Assembly: GCA_000720805.1 (NCBI GenBank)
Contig: JODI01000018.1
Coordinates: 61,234-125,233 of the forward strand
Direction of reading: 5' to 3'
Length of the DNA stretch: 64,000 nucleotides
Source: Streptomyces violaceoruber
GTDB lineage: Bacteria; Actinomycetota; Actinomycetes; Streptomycetales; Streptomycetaceae
Shown: one piece after another, positions 7,420-16,044 of the stretch
Layout: each line of letters opens with the position of its first letter
How positions within the stretch are numbered: the stretch's first letter is position 1
Translations under genes and position numbers: made by a program
Notes under the pieces: generated by a model
The model's input: only the letters and a program-made list of their open reading frames with translations
What the model was told of the DNA's origin: nothing
Database searches by the model: none

Positions 7420-8907
7420 TCAGGGATTGGGCGCGTGGCCGCCCTGCCCCGAACCTCCCTGACCCTGCTGCCCGTTGACGTTGATCTGCCCGTTGTTGCC
7501 GAAGTTGCTGGGACCCGTGATGTCCCCGGAGATGTTGTAGGTCTGGGTGTTGATGATCTGCCGGGCCTTGTCGAAGGAGCCGGTGTCGACGTTGTGGTCC
7601 CGCAGGAACTGCTCGGTCGCGACGAGCACGCCCTGCTGGAGGCGGAACAGGAAGTCCTGCGCGTCGATGCGTTCGGGGTAGCCCGCCTGGTTCCAGTCGC
7701 TGATGTCGTACCGCAGGCTGCTTCTGGCACCGCAGTCGACGAGCAGGTGCTGGTCCCTGATGTCCCGGCGCAGGCGCGTCAGCTCCCGCTCGGTGGTGCG
7801 GCGCCGCCTGCGCCGCTCACGGCGGCGGCCCACGGCGCCGCACAGTTCGGGCCAGGTGTGCGAGGTGGCGTGCGAGACCAGGCTCCACCAGCGGTCGAAG
7901 CGGGCCACCGGCAGGCGGTCCACCCGGTAGAACCGGCCGCTCAGCGGCGGGATCGCGTAGGCCGCGACCTCCCAGGTGAGGCTGGGCGGGTTCAGGATCG
8001 CCCGCAGGTACATCGAGACGATGAGCCGTCCGCCCTCGCCGACCCGCTCCAGGCACAAATGGGTCCGCATGCCCGCGCCGGGGCTGAGCAGTCCGGCCTG
8101 GACGAACTGCTTGGGGATCTGGGCGCGCGGTCGCGCGGTGCGGTCGGGCAGCAGATCGGGCAGCATGTAGGCGTTGCTGCCGAGGACGTAGAGCCGGTTC
8201 CTGGCCCGCAGTCCTTCGAGTCCGGAGATGCCCTCCATCTGGCGTGCCACATAGGTGTGGAGGTCGACGGCGTCGAAGGGGCGCAGGGGGAGTTTGCCGC
8301 CGCCCGGGGCGTCGGCGGGCCTGCTGACGTCGATGGGCTGCCAGACCACTTCCTTGATCTTGCTGCCGCTGCCGACGAACGGGGAGGTGCGGGCGGCCGC
8401 GTCGGCGTACGGCAGGACGTTGGCCCGCTTGAGTTCGTGCAGCCAGGCTTCCGTCTCCGGTTCGACCGGGGGCGCCAGCCGGTCGACCTTGTCGGGGTTG
8501 CGGAACACCTCCTGGGCGGCCTCGTGGGCCTGGGCCTCGGTGTGGTGGACCAGCCACCAGGAGGCCGCGAGGACGGCGAGGGGACCGTAGACCCCGATCA
8601 GGGCGACCGACCCGAGGCCGCCGATCAGCCCCCACCCGGCGACCAGCAGGGAGGCCAGGAGGGCCGCGCCGAGCCAGGCCAGTTGGCCGTCCAGGGTCTC
8701 GCGGCGCCGCACGGCCGCGCGGGCGTGCCGGGCGAGGGCCACGAAGTTGACGCCGAGGGTCAGTCCGACCGCGTCCAGCCGGTCCCCGGTGAGTTCCTGG
8801 TCGGCCGTGCGGGCGAAGTCCTCGTCGAGGTGGACCGACGCGCACAGCCGTCGGGTCACCCCGTCCTTGCGGTACTGCGGCAATGACGGTAACGCTCTGC
8901 CCACCAC
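7420..8907 (-). CDS. Two-TM membrane protein with C-terminal amyloid-like motif
   Basis: The 495-aa protein has a cytosolic N-terminus, two adjacent hydrophobic helices (about 75-118) and a large cytosolic region rich in charged residues. This includes an Arg/Glu-rich coiled segment at about 380-405. At 456-478 it carries a 23-residue motif matching that of the 107-aa neighbour at 13 identical positions, followed by a Gly/Gln-rich tail 'GQQGQGGSGQGG'. The GTG at 8907 is chosen on a GGAAGG site about ten bases upstream. I do not recognise a named family for the body. The architecture suggests a membrane-located sensor or effector that signals through motif templating. Confidence 0.65.
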   Translation of the reverse strand: MVGRALPSLPQYRKDGVTRRLCASVHLDEDFARTADQELTGDRLDAVGLTLGVNFVALARHARAAVRRRETLDGQLAWLGAALLASLLVAGWGLIGGLGSVALIGVYGPLAVLAASWWLVHHTEAQAHEAAQEVFRNPDKVDRLAPPVEPETEAWLHELKRANVLPYADAAARTSPFVGSGSKIKEVVWQPIDVSRPADAPGGGKLPLRPFDAVDLHTYVARQMEGISGLEGLRARNRLYVLGSNAYMLPDLLPDRTARPRAQIPKQFVQAGLLSPGAGMRTHLCLERVGEGGRLIVSMYLRAILNPPSLTWEVAAYAIPPLSGRFYRVDRLPVARFDRWWSLVSHATSHTWPELCGAVGRRRERRRRRRTTERELTRLRRDIRDQHLLVDCGARSSLRYDISDWNQAGYPERIDAQDFLFRLQQGVLVATEQFLRDHNVDTGSFDKARQIINTQTYNISGDITGPSNFGNNGQINVNGQQGQGGSGQGGHAPNP

Positions 8908-9016
8908 GGTGACCTGCCCTTCCCCCGGATCTCGCGCGCTTCACCCTAGGGACAAAGGGGGCCACTTGTCCTGGACTCCGGAACAAACGAGACGTCGACC
9001 GCCGCCATACGGTAAG

Positions 9017-9391
9017 TCAGCCCTCGTCGGGCGTGAACGGTGTCCCCTGGTGGAAGAAGAGGAGCCAGTCCCCCTCGGTCCGCCGCCACAGCGAACTGCG
9101 GTGCACATGGCGGCCGTTGTCCTCGGTGTCGAAGATCAGCTGGACCAGGTCGGGCGCGAGCCGGACACCCTTCATCCGGCAGACGGTGACCTGGTGGGCC
9201 CCCGGGTCGGTGGTGGTGGCCAGGGCGGCGATGATCGAGTCCCGGTCCCAGTGCCGTCCGGACGCGCCGAACTCGTGGAAGTCGGGGTGCAGCAGCGCTC
9301 CCACCAGCTCGGGCGAGCCGCGGACCTCCGGGGCGAGCAGCCTCAACTCGTTCTGGACGGCGGCCTCCACGGCCAGGTCGCGGTCATCCAT
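9017..9391 (-). CDS. NTF2-like (DUF4440) protein
   Basis: The 124-aa protein has the SnoaL/NTF2-like pattern: an N-terminal helix, 'LLHPDFHEFGASGRHWDRDS', and C-terminal strands with 'WRRTEGDWLLFFHQGTPF', typical of DUF4440. Such cone-shaped folds bind small molecules or act as modest isomerases. No specific substrate can be read. It overlaps the end of the DUF1697 gene by eight bases on the same strand, so the two are translationally coupled. Confidence 0.75.
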   Translation of the reverse strand: MDDRDLAVEAAVQNELRLLAPEVRGSPELVGALLHPDFHEFGASGRHWDRDSIIAALATTTDPGAHQVTVCRMKGVRLAPDLVQLIFDTEDNGRHVHRSSLWRRTEGDWLLFFHQGTPFTPDEG

Positions 9392-9932
9392 CGGTCATCT
9401 CCACCAGCTTGAGGACGGTGTTCCAGTTGCGGCTGGTGGCGATCAGGCCCTTGTTCAGCCGGGGCTTGGAGAGGTGCTCGGCCAGCTTGGAGCGGCCGAG
9501 GCCGTTCGGGGCGTAGAGGTAGAGCGCGCGGTCGCCGAGCCGGAACTCCTCCGGGAGGCAGGCCGCCCGGTCGATCTCCGCGAAGCGTTCCTCGTCGACG
9601 GGGGCGGAGAAGTAGGTGACGTGGAGCTGCTTGGCCTCCAGTTCGGCGGCCGGGAAGGGGCAGGCGTCGGCGACGGCCTTGAGATAGGCGTGGTCGCGCA
9701 CGATCACGTCGACGACGAAGCCGAACCGTTTCTCGATCGCTTCCGTGAGCTCGGCCGCCAGTGCGTCCTCGTCCCCGTGGTCGCCGGCGAAGGTGGCCTG
9801 GCCGCTCTGGAGGTAGGTGCGCACGTTGTCGTGGCCGAGGCCCTCCATCAGGGCCCGCAGGTCGGCCATCGGGACTTTCCTGCTGCCGCCCACGTTGATC
9901 CCGCGCAGCAGCGCCGCATACGTCGTCGTCAT
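9384..9932 (-). CDS. DUF1697 family protein
   Basis: The 182-aa protein begins 'TTTYAALLRGINVGGSRKVP', a DUF1697 hallmark, and continues with 'YLQSGQATF' and a C-terminal 'TSRNWNTVLKL' that also fits the family. The biochemical role of DUF1697 is not established; it is a small ferredoxin-like fold common in actinomycetes. ATG at 9932 is preferred over GTG at 9938 because the AGGG site is better spaced. It is coupled to the downstream NTF2-like gene. Confidence 0.8.
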   Translation of the reverse strand: MTTTYAALLRGINVGGSRKVPMADLRALMEGLGHDNVRTYLQSGQATFAGDHGDEDALAAELTEAIEKRFGFVVDVIVRDHAYLKAVADACPFPAAELEAKQLHVTYFSAPVDEERFAEIDRAACLPEEFRLGDRALYLYAPNGLGRSKLAEHLSKPRLNKGLIATSRNWNTVLKLVEMTDG

Positions 9933-10191
9933 CCGCACACCCTAAGGCGGCCCGCGGTGGCCGTGACGCCCCACGGGGTGGGCACGACAGCCCTGTCCGG
10001 CGCCGCGGACAGCCAGGTAGATGTAAGGGGCCCCTGTCCTACCCAGTGGGGAGACGTGGGCGCCGGGGGGATGATTTCGGGCCGCGGGACCTCACCGGGC
10101 AGCACGAGGAGATGGTCTTATCCGGCCCCTACCTTCGAAGTGAAAGGTGACGGCAGGGGGCCGGCACCGCTCACGAGGGGGCAAGCCCGTC

Positions 10192-12447
10192 ATGGGGAAC
10201 GGAGATACGCGGGTGCGGGGCCTGGCCGCGCGGGCCGGCGGCTGGAGTGCTCGGCACCGATGGGCTGCCGTCGGCATCTGGGTGCTGTTCGTCGTCCTGG
10301 CGATGGGGCTCGGCTCGGCAGCGGGCCGGGTCGATGTCAAGGACAGCGACCAGCTGAAGGGCGAGACCCACACCGCCGCCAAGATCGTCGAGGACGCCGG
10401 GATCGACGAGCCGGCCAGTGAGACCGTTCTGATCCAGGCCAGGGACGGTGGCGTCAAGGCCACGGACGCCGAGTTCCGCGCCGCCGTCACCGCGGTCATC
10501 GACGCCGTCGAGAAGACCGGCGAGGTCTCGGGCATCACCTCGCCGTACGACACGAACACCATCTCGAAGGACGGCACCGGCGCGCTGGTGCAGTTCGACA
10601 TGCGCGGCGAGTCGGACACCGCGGGCGAGCGGGTCGAGCCGGTGCTCAAGGCCGTCGAGGGGGTGCAGAAGGAACACACGTCGCTGCGGATCGAGGAGAT
10701 CGGCGGCGCCAGCATGATGAAGACGTTCGACGACGCGTTCGGGGACGACTTCCAGAAGGCCGAGTACTCGGCGGTGCCGGTGGCGCTCGGCATTCTGCTC
10801 ATCGCCTTCGGCGCCCTGGTGGCGGCGCTGCTGCCGGTGCTGCTGGCCGTCACCGCGATCATGGCGACGATGGGCCTGATGGGCATCGTCAGTCATGTGA
10901 TGCCGATGAGCGACACCGCGAACTCCGTGATGCTGCTGGTCGGTCTGGCCGTCGGCGTCGACTACTGCCTGTTCTATCTGCGCCGGGAGCGCGAGGAGCG
11001 TGAGGCCGGCCGGGACGCGCAGACGGCCCTCAGGGTCGCCGCCGCCACCAGTGGCCGCGCGATCATCGTCTCCGGGGTCACGGTGTGCGTGGCGATGGCG
11101 GGCATGCTGTTCACCGGGCTCGCCGAGTTCGAGGCGATGGGCCTGGCCTCGCTGATGGTCGTGGCGGTCGCCATGGTCGGTTCGGTGACGGTGCTGCCGG
11201 CGCTGCTGTCGCTGCTGGGCGAGCGGGTCGAGAAGGGCCGTATCCCCTTCCTGCGCCGCCGTCGCCGTACCGGAGGAAACGGCGAGAGCCGGTTCTGGAC
11301 GGCCGTCCTGAAGGGCGTGCTCGCCAAGCCCGTCGTCTCCGTGGTGGTCGCGGCCGGCGCGCTGCTCGCGATCGCGGCACCCGCGCTCGGCATGAAGACC
11401 CAGCAGCTCACCCTGGACCAGGAGTTCGGGGACTCGCTGCCCATCGTGCAGACGTACAACCGGCTCAACGACGCCTTCCCGGGCGGCTCCGAGCCGGCCG
11501 AGGTGGTCGTCAAGGCGAGCGACATCAACGCACCCGAGGTGACGAACGCGCTGGCCGCTTTCAAGAAGGAGGCCGTCGCGTCCGGTGCCTCCCGCGGCCC
11601 GGTCGAGATCAAGCTGCACGCCGCGCAGAACATCGCCTACGTGTACGTCCCGCTGGTCGGGGGCTCCGACCTCGACCAGGCGGGGGCGAGCCTGGACAAG
11701 CTGCGCGACGAGGTGCGTCCGGCCACGCTCGGCAAGGTCGACGGGGTCCAGGCGCCGATCACCGGCCAGGTCGCCGGGTCGCAGGACTTCAACGACCAGC
11801 TGGCCGGAGCGGTCATCCCGGTCTTCGCGTTCGTCGTGGTCTTCGCCTTCGGGCTGATGCTGCTGTCCTTCCGCTCGCTCACCGTCGCGATCACCTCGAT
11901 CGTGCTCAACCTGCTGTCGGTGGGCGCGGCCTACGGCATCCTCGTGGGCGTCTTCCAGCACGGCTGGGGCGCGTCGCTGGTGGGCGCGGAGGGTGTCGGC
12001 GCCATCATCACCTGGCTGCCGCTGTTCCTCTTCGTGATCCTGTTCGGCCTGTCGATGGACTACCACGTGTTCGTGGTCTCCCGGATCCGCGAGGCACGCC
12101 TGCGCGGCCGGACGACCGCCGAGGCCATCCAGCACGGGGTGGTCACCACCGCCGGTGTCGTGACCAGTGCCGCGGTCATCATGGTCGCCGTGTTCGCGAT
12201 CTTCGGCACCCTGTCCATGCAGTCCATGAAGCAGATGGGCGTCGGCCTCGCGGCCGCGGTGCTCATCGATGCGACGATCATCCGGGGCGTGCTGCTGCCC
12301 GCGGTGATGGCGCTGCTGGGCGAGCGCAACTGGTATCTGCCGAAGTGGCTGCACCGGCTGCCCGACCTCACCCACGACGAGGCGCCCGAGGCGGCGGCCG
12401 CACCGCCGGCCCCACGGCACAACGAGGGTGAGCGGCTGGGGGTCTGA
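10192..12447 (+). CDS. MmpL-family RND membrane transporter
   Basis: The 751-aa protein has the RND/MMPL layout: TM1 at about 20-42, a large extracytoplasmic loop, TM2-6, a cytoplasmic basic loop ('LRRRRRTG'), then TM7, a second loop and TM8-12. The 'VGLAVGVDYCLFYLRREREER' region (its core 'GLAVGVDYCLFYL') and the matching 'GLSMDYHVFVVSRIREA' carry the Asp/Tyr pair typical of proton-driven MmpL pumps. These export lipids or hydrophobic compounds across the membrane. ATG at 10192 follows GAGGGGG. A strong hairpin ends the transcript just downstream. It is monocistronic. Confidence 0.85.
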   Translation: MGNGDTRVRGLAARAGGWSARHRWAAVGIWVLFVVLAMGLGSAAGRVDVKDSDQLKGETHTAAKIVEDAGIDEPASETVLIQARDGGVKATDAEFRAAVTAVIDAVEKTGEVSGITSPYDTNTISKDGTGALVQFDMRGESDTAGERVEPVLKAVEGVQKEHTSLRIEEIGGASMMKTFDDAFGDDFQKAEYSAVPVALGILLIAFGALVAALLPVLLAVTAIMATMGLMGIVSHVMPMSDTANSVMLLVGLAVGVDYCLFYLRREREEREAGRDAQTALRVAAATSGRAIIVSGVTVCVAMAGMLFTGLAEFEAMGLASLMVVAVAMVGSVTVLPALLSLLGERVEKGRIPFLRRRRRTGGNGESRFWTAVLKGVLAKPVVSVVVAAGALLAIAAPALGMKTQQLTLDQEFGDSLPIVQTYNRLNDAFPGGSEPAEVVVKASDINAPEVTNALAAFKKEAVASGASRGPVEIKLHAAQNIAYVYVPLVGGSDLDQAGASLDKLRDEVRPATLGKVDGVQAPITGQVAGSQDFNDQLAGAVIPVFAFVVVFAFGLMLLSFRSLTVAITSIVLNLLSVGAAYGILVGVFQHGWGASLVGAEGVGAIITWLPLFLFVILFGLSMDYHVFVVSRIREARLRGRTTAEAIQHGVVTTAGVVTSAAVIMVAVFAIFGTLSMQSMKQMGVGLAAAVLIDATIIRGVLLPAVMALLGERNWYLPKWLHRLPDLTHDEAPEAAAAPPAPRHNEGERLGV

Positions 12448-12477
12448 TCCACCCGCACCCCTGAACAACCCAAGACT

Positions 12478-12514
12478 GAGGGCCCGTTGGTCACCGGGGA
12501 GCCAACGGGCCCTC
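12478..12514 (+). terminator. Strong hairpin after the MmpL gene
   Basis: GAGGGCCCGTTGG (12478-12490) and CCAACGGGCCCTC (12502-12514) are perfectly complementary over 13 bases, with an 11-base loop. There is no long T run, which is common in Streptomyces. It can serve the convergent glycosyltransferase as well. Confidence 0.8.
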
Positions 12515-12632
12515 TGCCGTGCGTCGCGCGTGGCGTTGCGGCGGTGCTCTGCCGTGCGACGCACATCGCGCTACGGCCGTGCTCTGCCGTACGTCGCACA
12601 TCGCGCTACGGCCGTGCTCTGCCGTGTGCGCG
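12515..12632. repeat. 35-bp direct repeats in the intergenic region
   Basis: Two near-identical 35-base units run 12541-12575 and 12576-12610, differing at three or so positions. Partial copies lie before (about 12515-12540) and after (12611-12632). They lie between the convergent MmpL and glycosyltransferase stops and are not coding. Confidence 0.75.
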
Positions 12633-12646
12633 AGTCCGGCGGCGTG

Positions 12647-13840
12647 CTAGGGAAGTTCGGCCTCGATGAGGTCGGCCGCGCGCTTGGTGCCGCCCTCAGC
12701 GGCCATCTCCGCCTGGAGGTCCTTCAGCAGCCGCGCGACGTCGGGGTCGTCGACCAGAGCGAGGGCGGCTTCCCGCAGCGCCTGGGCGGTCGCCTCCTCG
12801 GTCGGGATGTGCCGTGCGACTCCGAGCGACTGGAGCACGTCCGCGTTGCCGAACTGGTCCACGGCCTGTGGAACGGCGATCATCGGGGTGGCCGTGGCCA
12901 GCCCCTCCTGGCTGCCGCCCGCCCCGGCATGTGTGACGAACAGGTCGGCCTGCTTGAGGATCGCCAACTGCGGCACCCAGGAGCGCACTTCCACGTTGTC
13001 GGGTACGTCACCCAGCGCGGCGGGGTCGACATGCCGGCCGATCTGCAGCACCAGGTGCCAGCCGGGCAGCTCCCCGAAGGCCTTGACGCACTCCCGGTAG
13101 AAGTCCGGCCGGTCGGTGAAGGCCGAACCCAGCGAGACGAGGACGACCTTCTCCACGCTGGCGGGCCGCTGCCAGCCGCCCTCGGCCGCCCGCTCGCCCT
13201 GACAGGCGCCGACGAAGGAGTGCACGCTCTCGTCGACCCGGTCGGCGTTCGGCTGCAACGCCCTCGGGATCAGCACCAGGGAGCGGGCGGGACGGCCGGC
13301 GAACGAGTCCGGGTGCTCGGTGATCCCGTTCTCCTCCAGCCAGGCGTGGAAGCGGGCGTAGTAGGCCTGCCCGCGCTCGGTCTTCTTCGGCTCCGCCCAC
13401 ATCGGCTCGGCCACCTCCTTCTCGTAGCCGTCCCAGGCGACGAGGTTCGGCGACAGGGAGACCGCGGGCACGCCCCAGCGGTGGGCGAGGACGCGGGCCG
13501 GGTACGAGGTGATGTCGTGCAGCACGAGGTCGGGTTCGTCGCCCTGGTAGGCCTCGATGAGCTGCGGCAGCGCCTGGATCGCGTCCGCCAGGAAGGGCTC
13601 GACGTTGTCCAGGAGGGTGGTGCCCCAGGCCGCCGGGTCGTCGTCGGGGCCGGGCAGCGTCGAGTTCCAGAGCTTCACCTCGGCACCGGTCTCGGCGACC
13701 TTCTCGGCGAACATCGGCGGAATCGCGTACGTGACCCGGTGCCCGCGCGCCACCAGTTCACGGATCACTTCGAGGCTCGGGTTCACGTGGCCATGGGCGG
13801 CGATGGAGAACATGGCGATGTGTGCGGGTCGACTGGTCAT
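12647..13840 (-). CDS. Macrolide-type glycosyltransferase (OleD/Mgt family)
   Basis: The 397-aa GT1 enzyme is close in wording to OleD of S. antibioticus: an N-terminal '[20 protein letters not shown]' (catalytic His about 16), an '[15 protein letters not shown]' segment, and the nucleotide-sugar box '[20 protein letters not shown]' continuing with GGSQEG and '[10 protein letters not shown]'. Such enzymes glucosylate macrolides and other acceptors with UDP-glucose in the cytosol, inactivating them. It can provide self-resistance or detoxification even without a macrolide cluster, and none is visible here. ATG at 13840; monocistronic. Confidence 0.9.
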   Translation of the reverse strand: MTSRPAHIAMFSIAAHGHVNPSLEVIRELVARGHRVTYAIPPMFAEKVAETGAEVKLWNSTLPGPDDDPAAWGTTLLDNVEPFLADAIQALPQLIEAYQGDEPDLVLHDITSYPARVLAHRWGVPAVSLSPNLVAWDGYEKEVAEPMWAEPKKTERGQAYYARFHAWLEENGITEHPDSFAGRPARSLVLIPRALQPNADRVDESVHSFVGACQGERAAEGGWQRPASVEKVVLVSLGSAFTDRPDFYRECVKAFGELPGWHLVLQIGRHVDPAALGDVPDNVEVRSWVPQLAILKQADLFVTHAGAGGSQEGLATATPMIAVPQAVDQFGNADVLQSLGVARHIPTEEATAQALREAALALVDDPDVARLLKDLQAEMAAEGGTKRAADLIEAELP

Positions 13841-13919
13841 GAGAGCGACCGTAGGCGAGACGAGACGTCTCGTGCAATCTCATTTCGGAAAGGCGGCCGA
13901 AGGCCTTCCGACGGACCTC

Positions 13920-14483
13920 CTAGAGGTCCGGACACCGCACGACGGCACCCTCCACGCGCCGGCCGTCCTGACCCGTGACGGTCACCGGCTTCGGCTGCGC
14001 CTCGGGGTCGGCGATGCGCTGTGCCGCGACGGCCGTGCAGATGAGCTGGGCCGTGGCGAGGTCGGGAATGTCCACCCCCACGGGCCGCAGTTCGATGGAG
14101 ACACGGTCGTCCCGCGTGGTCACCTTCACGACGTCCGGCGGAGGGGGGCGCATGAAATTGTCCGGGGAAAGGGCGGTCGGGGACGGTGCGGCCGTCGCCG
14201 ACCCGTCCGACGGCGGCAGCAGGGTGGTGATGCCCTTGACCCGCTCCGCCTCGCTCGGCCCCTGGAGCAGCACCTGCACGGCCGACTCGACCTCGACCGG
14301 CGCGACGGTCCGGCGGGGGACGCCGACCAGGGCGCCGTCGGCCACCAGGTAGACCCGGATCGTCGGCACCACCCCACTGGCGGGACCGCCCGCCTCCACG
14401 ACACCGGTCGCGGGGACACCGCAGGAGGCGAGGACCCACAGGACCGGCAGGAACAGCAGCGCGGATCGGCGTACGGCTTTCAC
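13920..14483 (-). CDS. GerMN-domain lipoprotein
   Basis: The 187-aa protein has a lipoprotein signal peptide with an LASC lipobox (Cys21), then a GerMN-like domain containing 'IRVYLVADGALVGVPRRTV' and 'VESAVQVLLQGPSEAE'. GerMN lipoproteins often sit with sensor kinases, as LpqB does with MtrAB, and modulate sensing outside the membrane. Its start overlaps the histidine kinase stop by four bases, making it the third gene of a response regulator-kinase-lipoprotein operon. It is far shorter than LpqB, because it lacks the beta-propeller. Confidence 0.8.
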   Translation of the reverse strand: MKAVRRSALLFLPVLWVLASCGVPATGVVEAGGPASGVVPTIRVYLVADGALVGVPRRTVAPVEVESAVQVLLQGPSEAERVKGITTLLPPSDGSATAAPSPTALSPDNFMRPPPPDVVKVTTRDDRVSIELRPVGVDIPDLATAQLICTAVAAQRIADPEAQPKPVTVTGQDGRRVEGAVVRCPDL

Positions 14484-16018
14484 GATCCGCTCCCCCCGGT
14501 CGACTCGTCGCTCCTCAGCGGGAGTTCGACGGTGAAGACGGCGCCGCCCTCCGGCCGGTTCGCCGCGTGGACGGTGCCGCCGTGCACCCGGACGTTCTCC
14601 GCGGTGATGGCGAGGCCCAGGCCGCTGCCCTCGGTACGGGTGCGCGCGGCGTCCGACTTGTAGAACCGCTCGAAGACGTGGGGCAGCACGCTGTCGGGGA
14701 TGCCGGGGCCGCTGTCCAGCACCTCGATGACCGCGAGCCGGTCCCCGCCTTCGTAACCTTGCTCACCCCTGTGCTCTTTGCGGCTTTCATGGCGTTCGTG
14801 TCGTTCGTGACGTTCATGCAGGCGGACCCGGACCGGTCGCTCGCCGTGCCGCAGGGCGTTGCCGACCAGGTTGGCGACGACGACGTCGAGGCGGCGCGGG
14901 TCGACGCGGCCACGCAGGGCGTCGGGCGGCGGCAGGTCGACGTCCACGAGGTCCGTCCAGGCGCGGGCGGCGAGGGTGCGCCGCAGTGACTCGGCGAGGT
15001 CGATCTCGTCCAGGTGCAGCACGGCCGCGCCCGCGTCGAAGCGGGAGATCTCCATCAGGTCGTCCACCAGCCGGGCCAGCTTCACGGTCTCCTCGCTGAT
15101 CAGCCGGACCGCGGTGGCGGTGTCCGGGTCGAGGTGGCTCGCGTCCTCGTCCAGGACGTCGGTGACCGCGGACATGGCGGCCAGCGGAGTGCGCAGTTCA
15201 TGCGAGACATCGGCGGCGAACCGGCGGGCCCGGGCCTCCATGCCGCGCAGTTCGGCGACCGACTCCTCCAGCGCGGCGGCCGTCTCGTTGAACGTGTGGG
15301 AGAGGTCGGCGAGTTCGTCGGATCCCTGGACGGCGAGCCGGGTGTCCAGCCGCCCCTCGGCGATGCTGCGGGTGGCGCTGCGCAGCGCCCGCACCGGCCG
15401 CAGCACCCCGCGCGCGGCGAGCAGCGCCAGCAGCACGGCCAGCGCCAGGGCGGGCACGGTGGCCCGCTGAACGGCGGCGACCAGGGCGTCGACGTACGCC
15501 CCTTCCCTGGTCTGCGGCACCGTCAGGAAGACCTTGATCCCGGAGGGGACGCGCGCGGAGTCCGTGGCGGACAGGTCGTAGATGACCGACATACCGACGA
15601 CGAGTGAGGTGTGGTCCCCGCTGGTCACGCGCTGGAAGACGGTGGCCGGACTGGTGTCCACGGCCTGGCGCAGCTCTGGCGTCACCTCCTCGGACGGGTC
15701 GTCGGGACCGGAGGTGGCGCTCAGGTCGCCGTAGACGACCAGCACCCGCCAGGTCCCGGCGGGTTCGGCCTCGGCGATGCCGGCCGCCAATCGCCGCACT
15801 TCGGCCTCTCCAGGGGGGATGCCGATGTCCGGGGCGAGCCGGTCGACCTGGGTGCGCAGCAGCTTGATGACGGTGTCCTGGCTCTGCTGGAGCACGCTCG
15901 TGCGGGCTTCGCGGAAGGTCAGGGCGCCGGTGGAGGCGGCGGCGAGAGCGGCGACGAGGGCGAACGCCACGACCAACCGCATGCGCAGGCCGCGCAGTTG
16001 GGGGACACCGGCCCGCAT
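14480..16018 (-). CDS. Sensor histidine kinase (AfsQ2-like)
   Basis: The 512-aa kinase has TM1 at about 13-35, an extracytoplasmic sensor region of about 140 residues, TM2 near 180-200, HAMP, a HisKA box 'FAADVSHELRTPLAAM' and an HATPase domain with 'DSGPGIPD' and 'GSGLGLAI'. Between the N box and the G1 box lies a peculiar low-complexity insertion, RHERHERHE followed by a Lys/Glu-rich stretch, encoded by 9-bp repeats. It should phosphorylate the regulator encoded just upstream. ATG at 16018 is the best start; longer frames run back into the regulator gene. The next gene, a lipoprotein, overlaps it. Confidence 0.85.
   Translation of the reverse strand: MRAGVPQLRGLRMRLVVAFALVAALAAASTGALTFREARTSVLQQSQDTVIKLLRTQVDRLAPDIGIPPGEAEVRRLAAGIAEAEPAGTWRVLVVYGDLSATSGPDDPSEEVTPELRQAVDTSPATVFQRVTSGDHTSLVVGMSVIYDLSATDSARVPSGIKVFLTVPQTREGAYVDALVAAVQRATVPALALAVLLALLAARGVLRPVRALRSATRSIAEGRLDTRLAVQGSDELADLSHTFNETAAALEESVAELRGMEARARRFAADVSHELRTPLAAMSAVTDVLDEDASHLDPDTATAVRLISEETVKLARLVDDLMEISRFDAGAAVLHLDEIDLAESLRRTLAARAWTDLVDVDLPPPDALRGRVDPRRLDVVVANLVGNALRHGERPVRVRLHERHERHERHESRKEHRGEQGYEGGDRLAVIEVLDSGPGIPDSVLPHVFERFYKSDAARTRTEGSGLGLAITAENVRVHGGTVHAANRPEGGAVFTVELPLRSDESTGGSGS
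14790..14822. repeat. 9-bp tandem repeat inside the kinase gene
   Basis: The unit GTTCGTGTC or a close variant is repeated about three times. On the minus strand it encodes His-Glu-Arg triplets (HERHERHER). It is in frame and lengthens a loop of the ATPase domain. Confidence 0.7.
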
Positions 16019-16044
16019 TTTCAACGCACCCCGCACCGAACCCC

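Noticed and set aside
10171..12564. Long minus-strand frame opposite the MmpL gene
   Set aside because: Asp/Arg/His-rich antisense shadow; MmpL has clear family motifs on the plus strand.
12647..13840. Macrolide biosynthetic cluster
   Set aside because: Only a glycosyltransferase is present; no polyketide synthase or sugar genes lie nearby.
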